A stretch of DNA of 64,000 nt from Altererythrobacter sp. ZODW24 (GTDB lineage Bacteria; Pseudomonadota; Alphaproteobacteria; Sphingomonadales; Sphingomonadaceae), in assembly GCF_003344885.1 (NCBI RefSeq), contig NZ_CP031155.1, forward strand, positions 1,082,001 through 1,146,000. Reading direction: 5' to 3'. The notes under the pieces were generated by a model that saw only the letters and a program-made list of their open reading frames with translations, searched no databases and had not been told where the DNA came from. Below, one piece after another: positions 53,261-60,129 of this stretch. Position numbers and translations under genes: made by a program. Every line of letters begins with the position of its first letter. The stretch's first letter is position 1.

Positions 53261-53767
53261 CTAACGTCCGGGCGCTCCACTAGGCAGGGTGCGCGGCCGG
53301 GTCAAGCGGGTGTGTTGCTGTAAATTCGTTAGACCAGTCAAAGGGTCGCGCCAATTGGGGGCAATTGCGGCGGCTGGGCCAGTTACGAAGGGCCGCGTTC
53401 GGTAGAGCGGATGGGGGATTGTCAGTGTGTCACTGCCCCATGCGCCGCCGCTCCACAACACGATATCTAGATCGAGCACACGGGCGCTCCAGCGCTGGCC
53501 GCGGCGATCACCGAATGTGCGTTCGATCTGTTTAAGAAGGGATAGCAGCGGCTCGGGGCCGAGTTTTGTTTCCGCCACGATGGCTGCATTGGCATAACGG
53601 CGAATCGAAGGGCCGAGCGGTTCGCTTGCGATGATCGGCGACTTGGCGAGCAGTTTCAGTCCGGCATCAGCTAGCGCATCTATTGCGGAGGGCAGTATCC
53701 GCTGCGGAGGGCCGTGCCGCACATGCCGCTTATTCGAACCCAGCGCGACTAGATATTGGTGCTTCAG
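53261..53767 (-). CDS. folK: 2-amino-4-hydroxy-6-hydroxymethyldihydropteridine pyrophosphokinase (HPPK)
   Basis: 168 residues if started at CTG 53767, giving (M)KHQYLVALGSN, the invariant N-terminus of HPPK. The first conventional start, GTG 53722, would remove it. The folate-pathway signature RWSARVLDLDIVLW (about 94-107), with RxxxRxxDLDI and PHP in TIPHPLYRTRPF, is present. The enzyme transfers pyrophosphate from ATP to the pterin. GAGG lies about 10 nt before the CTG. The start lies 2 bp after the amidase stop, so the genes are coupled. Confidence 0.88.
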   Translation of the reverse strand: MKHQYLVALGSNKRHVRHGPPQRILPSAIDALADAGLKLLAKSPIIASEPLGPSIRRYANAAIVAETKLGPEPLLSLLKQIERTFGDRRGQRWSARVLDLDIVLWSGGAWGSDTLTIPHPLYRTRPFVTGPAAAIAPNWRDPLTGLTNLQQHTRLTRPRTLPSGAPGR

Positions 53768-53769
53768 GA

Positions 53770-54636
53770 TCAGATATCCTCGGCCAACCGGCCATAAAGC
53801 TGCGGGCGACGGTCGCGGAAGAAGCCCATGCCTGCGCGGTGGGTGGCTGCTTGACCCAAATCAAGCGTCGCGGAGATCACACCCGTTTCCTCCGCTCCGA
53901 ATTCAGCGACATAGTCGCCCCATTCGTCAGCAATGAAACTGTGACCGTAGAAACTTTGTGCGCGATCTTCCGGACCCTCATGCCCGATGCGGTTCGCCGC
54001 GATTACTGGCATACAATTGCTGACTGCGTGGCCGATCATCGCGCGGCGCCACATCCGGCTGGTGTCTAGGTCCACGTCGTACGGCTCGGACCCGATGGCA
54101 GTGGGATAGAGAAGAACCTCTGCCCCCATCAGCGCCATTGCCCGTGCGCATTCGGGATACCATTGGTCCCAGCAGATGCCGACACCAATGCGGGCCCCGA
54201 AAACGTCCCACACTTTGAAACCGTCATTGCCCGGGCGGAAATAGAACTTTTCCTCGTATCCCGGTCCATCAGGGATGTGGCTCTTGCGGTAAGTCCCCAT
54301 GATCGCCCCATCGGAGCCGATCATCGCGACGGTGTTGTAATAATGGTGCCCGTCACGCTCAAAAAAACTGACCGGAATAGCCACACCCAGCTTTGCTGCC
54401 AGCACTTGCATGGCAATAACGGAGGGGTGCTCCGCAGTCGGACGTGCAAGCGCAAATAACGCCTCGTCCTCCTCGCGGCAGAAATAAGGGCCGGAAAAAA
54501 GCTCGGGCGGCAGGATTACCTGCGCGCCTTCGCCTGCGGCCTGCTCCACCAGAGCGGAGACGGCAGCGATATTGGTCTGCTCATCCTCCGCACCCAGCGC
54601 AAGCTGGAGCGCGGCTACTTTTAGCGCGCGCTCCAT
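53770..54636 (-). CDS. aguB: N-carbamoylputrescine amidase-like carbon-nitrogen hydrolase
   Basis: 288 residues of the nitrilase superfamily with the Glu-Lys-Cys triad: Glu in LPPELFSGPYF (about 45), Lys in YRKSHIPDGPGYEEKFYF (about 118) and Cys in GICWDQWYPE (about 155). DGPGYEEKFYF is characteristic of N-carbamoylputrescine amidase (AguB), which makes putrescine, CO2 and NH3. The C-terminal segment FFRDRRPQLYG is typical of the family. It is encoded directly upstream of folK and 3 bp downstream of the predicted methyltransferase gene. Confidence 0.88.
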   Translation of the reverse strand: MERALKVAALQLALGAEDEQTNIAAVSALVEQAAGEGAQVILPPELFSGPYFCREEDEALFALARPTAEHPSVIAMQVLAAKLGVAIPVSFFERDGHHYYNTVAMIGSDGAIMGTYRKSHIPDGPGYEEKFYFRPGNDGFKVWDVFGARIGVGICWDQWYPECARAMALMGAEVLLYPTAIGSEPYDVDLDTSRMWRRAMIGHAVSNCMPVIAANRIGHEGPEDRAQSFYGHSFIADEWGDYVAEFGAEETGVISATLDLGQAATHRAGMGFFRDRRPQLYGRLAEDI

Positions 54637-54639
54637 GGA

Positions 54640-55458
54640 TTACGGACGCTTGCGGAAGAGCAAAGTCATCCGGTCGCTTTCGCCCAGATCCTTCAGCGCT
54701 TCGTTCTTGCTGCCCCAGCTGGGCGGCATTTCCCACACGCCGCGCGGGTGGTCGGCGGTGTCTTTGGCATTGGCATTGATTTCGCTGGTGGCGACCAGAT
54801 CGAAGCCGTGTGCTTCGACCATCGCGATCACGTCCTGTTGGCGCAGATAGCCCTTGCCGCCGTCGGTATATTCAGCGGAAGCCCAAGGCTTCGCTCGGTG
54901 TTGCACGATGCCGAGCATGCCGTCATCTTTCAGCAGCATACGCGCGCCGTTGAGCGTGGAGTGCACAAGCTCAAAGCGGTGCAGATTGTGCATTTCACGG
55001 AAGATCAGCACGCGGTCGACGGTCCCTGCATCACCCTCGCCCATATCATCGAGGTTCGCGCCTTTCGCCGTCGCGCCGCTGACATTCCAACCTGCAAGAG
55101 CTTCCGGGAACTTGCCCGCATAACCACCCCAGCGCTCGGCGATCCGCTCGCTATTAGCGCGGCTCATATCGGGGTTGAGGCCGATGTATGTGCCGCCATC
55201 GCCGAGATAGGGGATCAAAAGGCGACTGTACCAGCCGCCGCCGGGAACTACGTCAGCGACCGTCATGCCGGGCTTCACTTTGAAGAAGTTAAGAGTCTTA
55301 GCTGGATTGCGATATTGGTCGCGGGCACGGTCATCATTGCGCGCCTCGCCCGAGAGGGCAGCGGCCAGTTCTTGCGCCGCACCATGGTGATCTGCGGCTA
55401 GCGGAGCGGTAATCAGCATGGCCGGAATAGCAGCGGCGGCGAGCAATATCTTGCGCAT
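54640..55458 (-). CDS. Predicted exported class I methyltransferase (COG4798 type)
   Basis: 272 residues with an N-terminal signal peptide (about 1-21, AAIPAMLITAPLAA). The SAM-binding region VADVVPGGGWYSRLLIPYLG (about 68-87) is of the class I type but with a VPGGG loop. The family is known from sequence only; its substrate is unknown. Export of a SAM-dependent enzyme to the periplasm is puzzling because SAM is cytoplasmic. AAGGAC precedes the start. It is the first gene of the minus-strand group with the amidase and folK. Confidence 0.82.
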   Translation of the reverse strand: MRKILLAAAAIPAMLITAPLAADHHGAAQELAAALSGEARNDDRARDQYRNPAKTLNFFKVKPGMTVADVVPGGGWYSRLLIPYLGDGGTYIGLNPDMSRANSERIAERWGGYAGKFPEALAGWNVSGATAKGANLDDMGEGDAGTVDRVLIFREMHNLHRFELVHSTLNGARMLLKDDGMLGIVQHRAKPWASAEYTDGGKGYLRQQDVIAMVEAHGFDLVATSEINANAKDTADHPRGVWEMPPSWGSKNEALKDLGESDRMTLLFRKRP

Positions 55459-55582
55459 AATTATGTCCTTCGTCGAGGGAATGGTCCTGAGGAGTGTTTT
55501 AGCCCGCCTTTCCCCAATGACAAGCAGCCCCTGACATTTGCCGGTCGGCTTCCTATCTGGTGGGCAAAGGAGAATTTAGATC

Positions 55583-56122
55583 ATGACCGATACAAATCAG
55601 GCAATTGTTGCAGGCGGTTGCTTTTGGTGCACCGAAGCGGTGTTCCGCGATGTGATTGGTGTGACCGAAGTTGAAAGCGTCTATATCGGCGGAACTCTCG
55701 CCAACCCGACGTACAAGGACATCTGCACCGGCACGACCGGCCATGCCGAAGGCATTCGCGTGACGTTCGACCCTGAAGTGGTTTCGCTGAGCGATATCTT
55801 CGATATTCACCTCGGTACGCATGATCCGACACAGCTCAACCGCCAAGGCGGCGATGTGGGGACGCAGTACCGCTCGGCAATCTTCCCGCTGGATGATGCC
55901 CAAACCGCCGAAGCCGAAGCCGCCGTGGCCCGCGCTAATGCCGAAAAAGACGGCAAGGTTGTCACGACCATCGAGCATACGGACGTGTGGTATCCGGCTG
56001 AGGATTACCATCAGGAATATTGGGATGGCGAAGGTCAGCGAAACCCTTACTGCCTCGCTGTAATTCCGCCTAAACTGATGAAATTGCGGAAGAGCTTTCA
56101 GAGCAAGGTTAAGCCAGACTAA
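55583..56122 (+). CDS. msrA: Peptide methionine sulfoxide reductase A
   Basis: 179 residues with AGGAGA before the ATG. The catalytic GGCFWCTEAVF (Cys about 14) and the EGIRVTFDPEVVSLSDIFDIHLGTHDPTQLNRQGGDVGTQYRSAIF run are the core of MsrA. It reduces methionine-S-sulfoxide in proteins using thioredoxin. The length is standard. It is divergent from the predicted methyltransferase gene and convergent with the rRNA methyltransferase gene, with a 4-bp overlap at the stops. Confidence 0.95.
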   Translation: MTDTNQAIVAGGCFWCTEAVFRDVIGVTEVESVYIGGTLANPTYKDICTGTTGHAEGIRVTFDPEVVSLSDIFDIHLGTHDPTQLNRQGGDVGTQYRSAIFPLDDAQTAEAEAAVARANAEKDGKVVTTIEHTDVWYPAEDYHQEYWDGEGQRNPYCLAVIPPKLMKLRKSFQSKVKPD

Positions 56123-57348
56123 GCCTGAAAACGCGCCACGAAGAACCCGTCCATGCCGCCCTGCTCCGGGATCATTCCCGGATCGGTGCGCAGCCAGCCT
56201 TGCGGGGTTGGCGGGACCATTTCGGGTAATTCGGATGCTTTGATAGGATCAGGCTTCAGCTTGCATTCAATGGCTTGTGCCTCACCTTCTTCAGGCTCCA
56301 GCGAACAGGTCGCGTAAACCAGCCGTCCTTCGGGAGCGAGCCATTCTCCGGCTTTTGCGAGCAGATCAGACTGCAGATCAGACATCTCTTCGATCTGGCG
56401 CGGGCCGATGCGGTGGATCACGTCAGGATGGCGGCGCGCGGTGCCGGTTGCAGTGCAAGGCGCGTCGAGCAGGATAGCGTCGAAGCGCCTCTCGGTCTTC
56501 CACTTCAGCGCATTGGCGACGACGATATCGGCCTCAAGGCCGAGGCGCTTCAGGTTTTCGTGCAAGCGGCGGAGGCGTTTCTCGCTGACATCTAGCGCAG
56601 TAACTTTCCAGCCAGCCGCAGCGAGCTGCAATGTCTTGCCACCGGGTGCTGCGCAGAGGTCCAAAACGGTTCGCCCCTTGCCTTCGCCAAGCAACCTCAC
56701 CGGCAGGCTCGCAGCAAAGTCCTGAACCCACCATTCGCCATCGGCAAACCCGGGTAAGTCTTCGATGGCATGGCCGCGCGGCAGCCGCACATGACCGGGT
56801 GCGAAGGACACGCCTTCGAGCTTCTCGGCCCACTCTGCGGTCTTCTCGGGCGCTTTCAGTGCCAGATCGAGCGGCGGCGGTTGAGACAGCGCGGCAGCGA
56901 TCGCCGGCGCACGTTCGCCCCAACGGCCAGCGACATAATCGGGCAGTGTGGGATGGTCGGGTAGCTTACCCTCGCGCTTCAGCAGTGCCGAAAACACGCC
57001 ATGTGCCAGCTTACGCGGGCCGCCGCTAAGCAGCGGTAAACCAGTCGAAATAATTGCATGAGGCGGCGTATCGAGCCGCAGCCACTGCGCCAGCATGATC
57101 CGCAGCACTGTGCGTACCTTGGCATCTTCCGCCAGATTGTTCCGCGTCGCGCTGTCGATCATGGCATCGAGATCGGTCAGCCAACGTAGGACATCGCCCG
57201 CAATCGCGCGGGCCAGAGCGCGATCGGCAAAGTTTGCGATCCGCTTTGTCGCCGGGCCTTCCGCCATATCGAGCGTATCACCCCGCCGCAGAACGGCATC
57301 GAGCATTTGAAGCGCCGCGCGGCGCGCGGGAAGACCGGGAATATCCAT
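56119..57348 (-). CDS. rsmB: 16S rRNA (cytosine) methyltransferase, RsmB/NOP family
   Basis: 409 residues. An N-terminal NusB-like RNA-binding domain (about 8-135) is followed by the Rossmann methyltransferase domain: VLDLCAAPGGKTLQLAAAGWKVTALDVS (SAM site, about 237-264), LLDAPCTATGTARRHPD (first catalytic Cys) and YATCSLEPEEGE (nucleophile Cys). This is the two-Cys m5C layout of RsmB. It probably methylates C967 of 16S rRNA. Sphingomonad proteins of this type are somewhat shorter than E. coli RsmB (429). It converges on msrA. Confidence 0.9.
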   Translation of the reverse strand: MDIPGLPARRAALQMLDAVLRRGDTLDMAEGPATKRIANFADRALARAIAGDVLRWLTDLDAMIDSATRNNLAEDAKVRTVLRIMLAQWLRLDTPPHAIISTGLPLLSGGPRKLAHGVFSALLKREGKLPDHPTLPDYVAGRWGERAPAIAAALSQPPPLDLALKAPEKTAEWAEKLEGVSFAPGHVRLPRGHAIEDLPGFADGEWWVQDFAASLPVRLLGEGKGRTVLDLCAAPGGKTLQLAAAGWKVTALDVSEKRLRRLHENLKRLGLEADIVVANALKWKTERRFDAILLDAPCTATGTARRHPDVIHRIGPRQIEEMSDLQSDLLAKAGEWLAPEGRLVYATCSLEPEEGEAQAIECKLKPDPIKASELPEMVPPTPQGWLRTDPGMIPEQGGMDGFFVARFQA

Positions 57349-57459
57349 CGAGAGCCCCTAAAGCGATTTCGACTGGAATGGAATATTTCATGACTCGGAA
57401 ATCGCGGCACCAATGCGCCCGTGATTGAAACCATCGGCCAGTCTGTGCATTCTATCGAT

Positions 57460-57645
57460 ATGACAAAACGCGCAACCGAACGACCTGAGAACTTTGTGAA
57501 ACCCGCGCATTGGAGCGACAAGCCCGCGCCTGAGCCTAAGAAGCCCAAGCCGCATACCGAGGCCAAAGACGGCGATCACGAAGGCGGCCTCAGCCCAACG
57601 CGCTACGGCGATTGGGTCAAAGACGGAATCGCGATCGATTTTTAG
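57460..57645 (+). CDS. SdhAF4-like protein (DUF1674)
   Basis: 61 residues from ATG 57460 (MTKRATERPENFVKPAHW). The conserved C-terminal LSPTRYGDWVKDGIAIDF is the DUF1674/SdhAF4 signature. This family helps flavinylate and assemble the succinate dehydrogenase flavoprotein. The N-terminus is a Pro/Lys-rich linker. It is divergent from the rsmB-like gene; a frame starting at 57421 would add unconserved residues. It converges on the cytochrome P450 gene with a 3-bp gap. Confidence 0.88.
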   Translation: MTKRATERPENFVKPAHWSDKPAPEPKKPKPHTEAKDGDHEGGLSPTRYGDWVKDGIAIDF

Positions 57646-57648
57646 AGG

Positions 57649-59064
57649 TTAGAGACTCTTAAAAGTAACTCTTAGCCCGTCCTTAGGTTGCGGGATCGGC
57701 CATGCTTTCCAGTCGGGCTCATAGCCCTCGGCAATCTGTATCTCGTAACGCTGGAGAACCTGCGCCATCAGTACTTTGATCTGCATATAAGCAAAGTGCA
57801 GGCCGAGGCACATGTGCGCGCCGCCCCCAAATGGCACCCACGCATACTTATGGCGCGCCTTCACCTGCTCGGGAGTGAAGCGCATCGGATCGAACTTCTC
57901 CGGCTCGGGCCAATGCTCTGCCATGTGATGCACATAATGCGTGTTGATGCCAACGGGCGTTCCGGCTGGAATCTTGTAACCCTCATACTCGAAATCCTTC
58001 AGCGCCCGGCGCGGGGTTGAGGGAACCGGCGGCATGATCCGCAGCGATTCCTTGAACGCCATCTCGGTCAAGTCGAGCTTGCCCAGATCTTCATAGGCAA
58101 GCGGACGCGGATTTCCGTCTGCATCGGGACCGCCTGTCACAGCCGTGATTTCGGCGCGCAGCCTTTCCTGCCACTCAGGATGTTTCGCCAGCAGCCAGAT
58201 CAGCGTGGTTGCCGATGAAGTGATCGTGTCATGCGCCGCCATCATCAGGAAGTTCATGTGATCGACAACTTCGTCGACCGGCAGCAGACTGCCATCTTCG
58301 CGCGTTGCGGTGGCGAACTGGCTGAACATGTCCTGCCCGCCGCCTTCTTCGCGGCGGCGACGTGTTTCTTGCGTGAAATAGTCGACGAGATATTCGCGGC
58401 CCTTCACGCCTTTGCGCATCAGCGTGAACGGCAGAGGCTTGCGGATTGGAGCGACGGAAGCCTGCACCATGTAGACAAACGCTTCGTTGATCCGGTCAGC
58501 CTCTGGACCCCACGGAATACCGATAAAACTGTCAGCCGCGAGGTCGAGCGTGAGTTGCTTAATTGCTGGGTAGAATTCCATCTCGGAACCGCCCCAACCA
58601 GCAACGGCTTTCGAAATACCGCGATTAAGCGCGCCGGCATAATGGCGCATCGGCGCGGGTTTAAAGGCAATCGACAGCGCTTTGCGGTCAGCGCGGTGGT
58701 GGTCGAAATCCATCAGCATCAATCCGCGCGGAAACAGCTGATCCAAGATCGGACCCCAGCCCTGCTCGGACGAAAACATCTTCTGGCGGTCAAACAGCAC
58801 CAGCTCATTCGCATCAGCGCCGATCAGATTGACGACCGTGCCGCCAAACGCAGTGTTGCGGAACACGTTGCCATGCTCAGCAATCATCTTGCCCACGAAA
58901 CCATGCGGGTCGGCCAGCATAGTGAAGGTGTTGCCAACCATCGGCCAGCCATCGTCGCCCGGAATATGATCGAGCGCGCCATCGGGTAGGCGTTCAGCCC
59001 AATGCTTCGGCGTGAAGCCGCCGGTTTCGGTAGCGTCTACTGGGGTTTCTGCGAGTGTAGCCAT
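57649..59064 (-). CDS. Cytochrome P450
   Basis: 471 residues, normal length. I-helix AAHDTITSS (about 273-281), ExxR in KESLR (about 333-337), PERF-like region MRFTPEQVK and the haem ligand Cys in FGGGAHMCLGLHFA (about 411-424). It inserts oxygen into an unknown hydrophobic substrate. Overall it is closest, by recall, to soluble P450s of the CYP26/CYP120 style. A 14-bp near-palindrome lies 16 bp before its start (59080-59093), so a dedicated regulator is likely. No redox partner gene is next to it. Confidence 0.92.
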   Translation of the reverse strand: MATLAETPVDATETGGFTPKHWAERLPDGALDHIPGDDGWPMVGNTFTMLADPHGFVGKMIAEHGNVFRNTAFGGTVVNLIGADANELVLFDRQKMFSSEQGWGPILDQLFPRGLMLMDFDHHRADRKALSIAFKPAPMRHYAGALNRGISKAVAGWGGSEMEFYPAIKQLTLDLAADSFIGIPWGPEADRINEAFVYMVQASVAPIRKPLPFTLMRKGVKGREYLVDYFTQETRRRREEGGGQDMFSQFATATREDGSLLPVDEVVDHMNFLMMAAHDTITSSATTLIWLLAKHPEWQERLRAEITAVTGGPDADGNPRPLAYEDLGKLDLTEMAFKESLRIMPPVPSTPRRALKDFEYEGYKIPAGTPVGINTHYVHHMAEHWPEPEKFDPMRFTPEQVKARHKYAWVPFGGGAHMCLGLHFAYMQIKVLMAQVLQRYEIQIAEGYEPDWKAWPIPQPKDGLRVTFKSL

Positions 59065-59079
59065 GACGATTTTCCTTAC

Positions 59080-59093
59080 TTACCCTAGTGTAA
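59080..59093. promoter_or_regulatory. Near-palindromic operator before the P450 gene
   Basis: TTACCCTAGTGTAA, 12 of 14 bases palindromic, is centred about 22 bp upstream of the P450 start, within the 42-bp gap to hemH. The form resembles TetR-family operators. No TetR gene is in the window, so the regulator would be encoded elsewhere. Confidence 0.5.
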
Positions 59094-59106
59094 GTTAACC
59101 GACCGA

Positions 59107-60129
59107 TTAAATCCAGCCAGAAAGTTCGCGGCGGATTAAGCCTTCGAGCATTTGCATGCCTTCTGCCCCTGCATTGAGGCAGGAAAGTGCCGCTAGTTGC
59201 TCGCCGCCAGCTTCCTGAAACTGTTCAAGACCGCGAATGGCGAGTTCTTCTAGCGTCTCCAGACAGTCGGCAGAAAAGCCCGGCGCGGCGATGGCCATGC
59301 GTTTGGTGCCTGCCTTGCCTTCAGCTTCCAGCATCTCGTCCGTTGCGGGGCCAAGCCATTTGGCGGGACCGAAGCGGGATTGGAACGCGGTTTCGATCCG
59401 CATACCATCACGCGCGAGTTTGGCCGACAGCAGCCGCGCTGTCTTGCGGCAATGACAGTGATAAGGATCGCCCAATTCGAGCGTGCGCTGCGGCATACCG
59501 TGGAAACTGAGCATCAGGACTTCGGGATCGAAATCCAGCGTATCCAGCTGCTTGCCGATGTCGGCGGCGAGCGCATCGATATAGGTAGGATCATCGTGAT
59601 AGGGGGGCATGAACCGCAGCGTCGGCTGCCAGCGCATCGCCTTCAAAGCGTCACCTGCCGCGTCGACAACCGTCGCGCTCGTCGCGCCGCTATATTGCGG
59701 ATAAAGCGGTGCGAGCAGAATGCGCTCGAAGCCATCCTTGTGCATTTGCTCCAGCTTCTCATCAATCGCTGGTTGGCCATAACGCATCGCATATTCAACC
59801 CGCACGCCGTCACCCAACCGCGTCTGTAGATCAGCCGCTTGCGCCTTGGTGATCGCAGCAAGCGGAGAGCCATCTTCCGACCATACCTGCTGGTACGCGT
59901 GAGCAGATTTTTTGGGCCGCGTGTTGAGGATAATCCCGCGCAGGATTGGCTGCCAAGCAATCGCGGGGATTTCAACGACGCGTTTGTCGGACAAGAATTG
60001 CTTCAAGTAGCGCTTCACGGCCTTCGTCGTTGGCGCATCTGGCGTGCCAAGATTAACGAGCAAAACGCCCACGCCGCCGCTCTTTACCGGCGGGTGGTCG
60101 GCGGGGAGTTGCTGCGGTGTGTGAGTCAT
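59107..60129 (-). CDS. hemH: Ferrochelatase
   Basis: 340 residues. It inserts Fe2+ into protoporphyrin IX in the last step of haem synthesis. Typical text: VGVLLVNLGTPDAPTTKAVKRYLKQFLSD, APLYPQYSGATSATV (about 142-156), and the catalytic SFHGMPQRTLELGDPYHCHC (His about 209). A second acidic site is in GFSADCLETLEE. It overlaps the molybdenum-enzyme-like gene by 4 nt upstream and precedes the P450 gene, an arrangement that may help haem supply. Confidence 0.95.
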   Translation of the reverse strand: MTHTPQQLPADHPPVKSGGVGVLLVNLGTPDAPTTKAVKRYLKQFLSDKRVVEIPAIAWQPILRGIILNTRPKKSAHAYQQVWSEDGSPLAAITKAQAADLQTRLGDGVRVEYAMRYGQPAIDEKLEQMHKDGFERILLAPLYPQYSGATSATVVDAAGDALKAMRWQPTLRFMPPYHDDPTYIDALAADIGKQLDTLDFDPEVLMLSFHGMPQRTLELGDPYHCHCRKTARLLSAKLARDGMRIETAFQSRFGPAKWLGPATDEMLEAEGKAGTKRMAIAAPGFSADCLETLEELAIRGLEQFQEAGGEQLAALSCLNAGAEGMQMLEGLIRRELSGWI

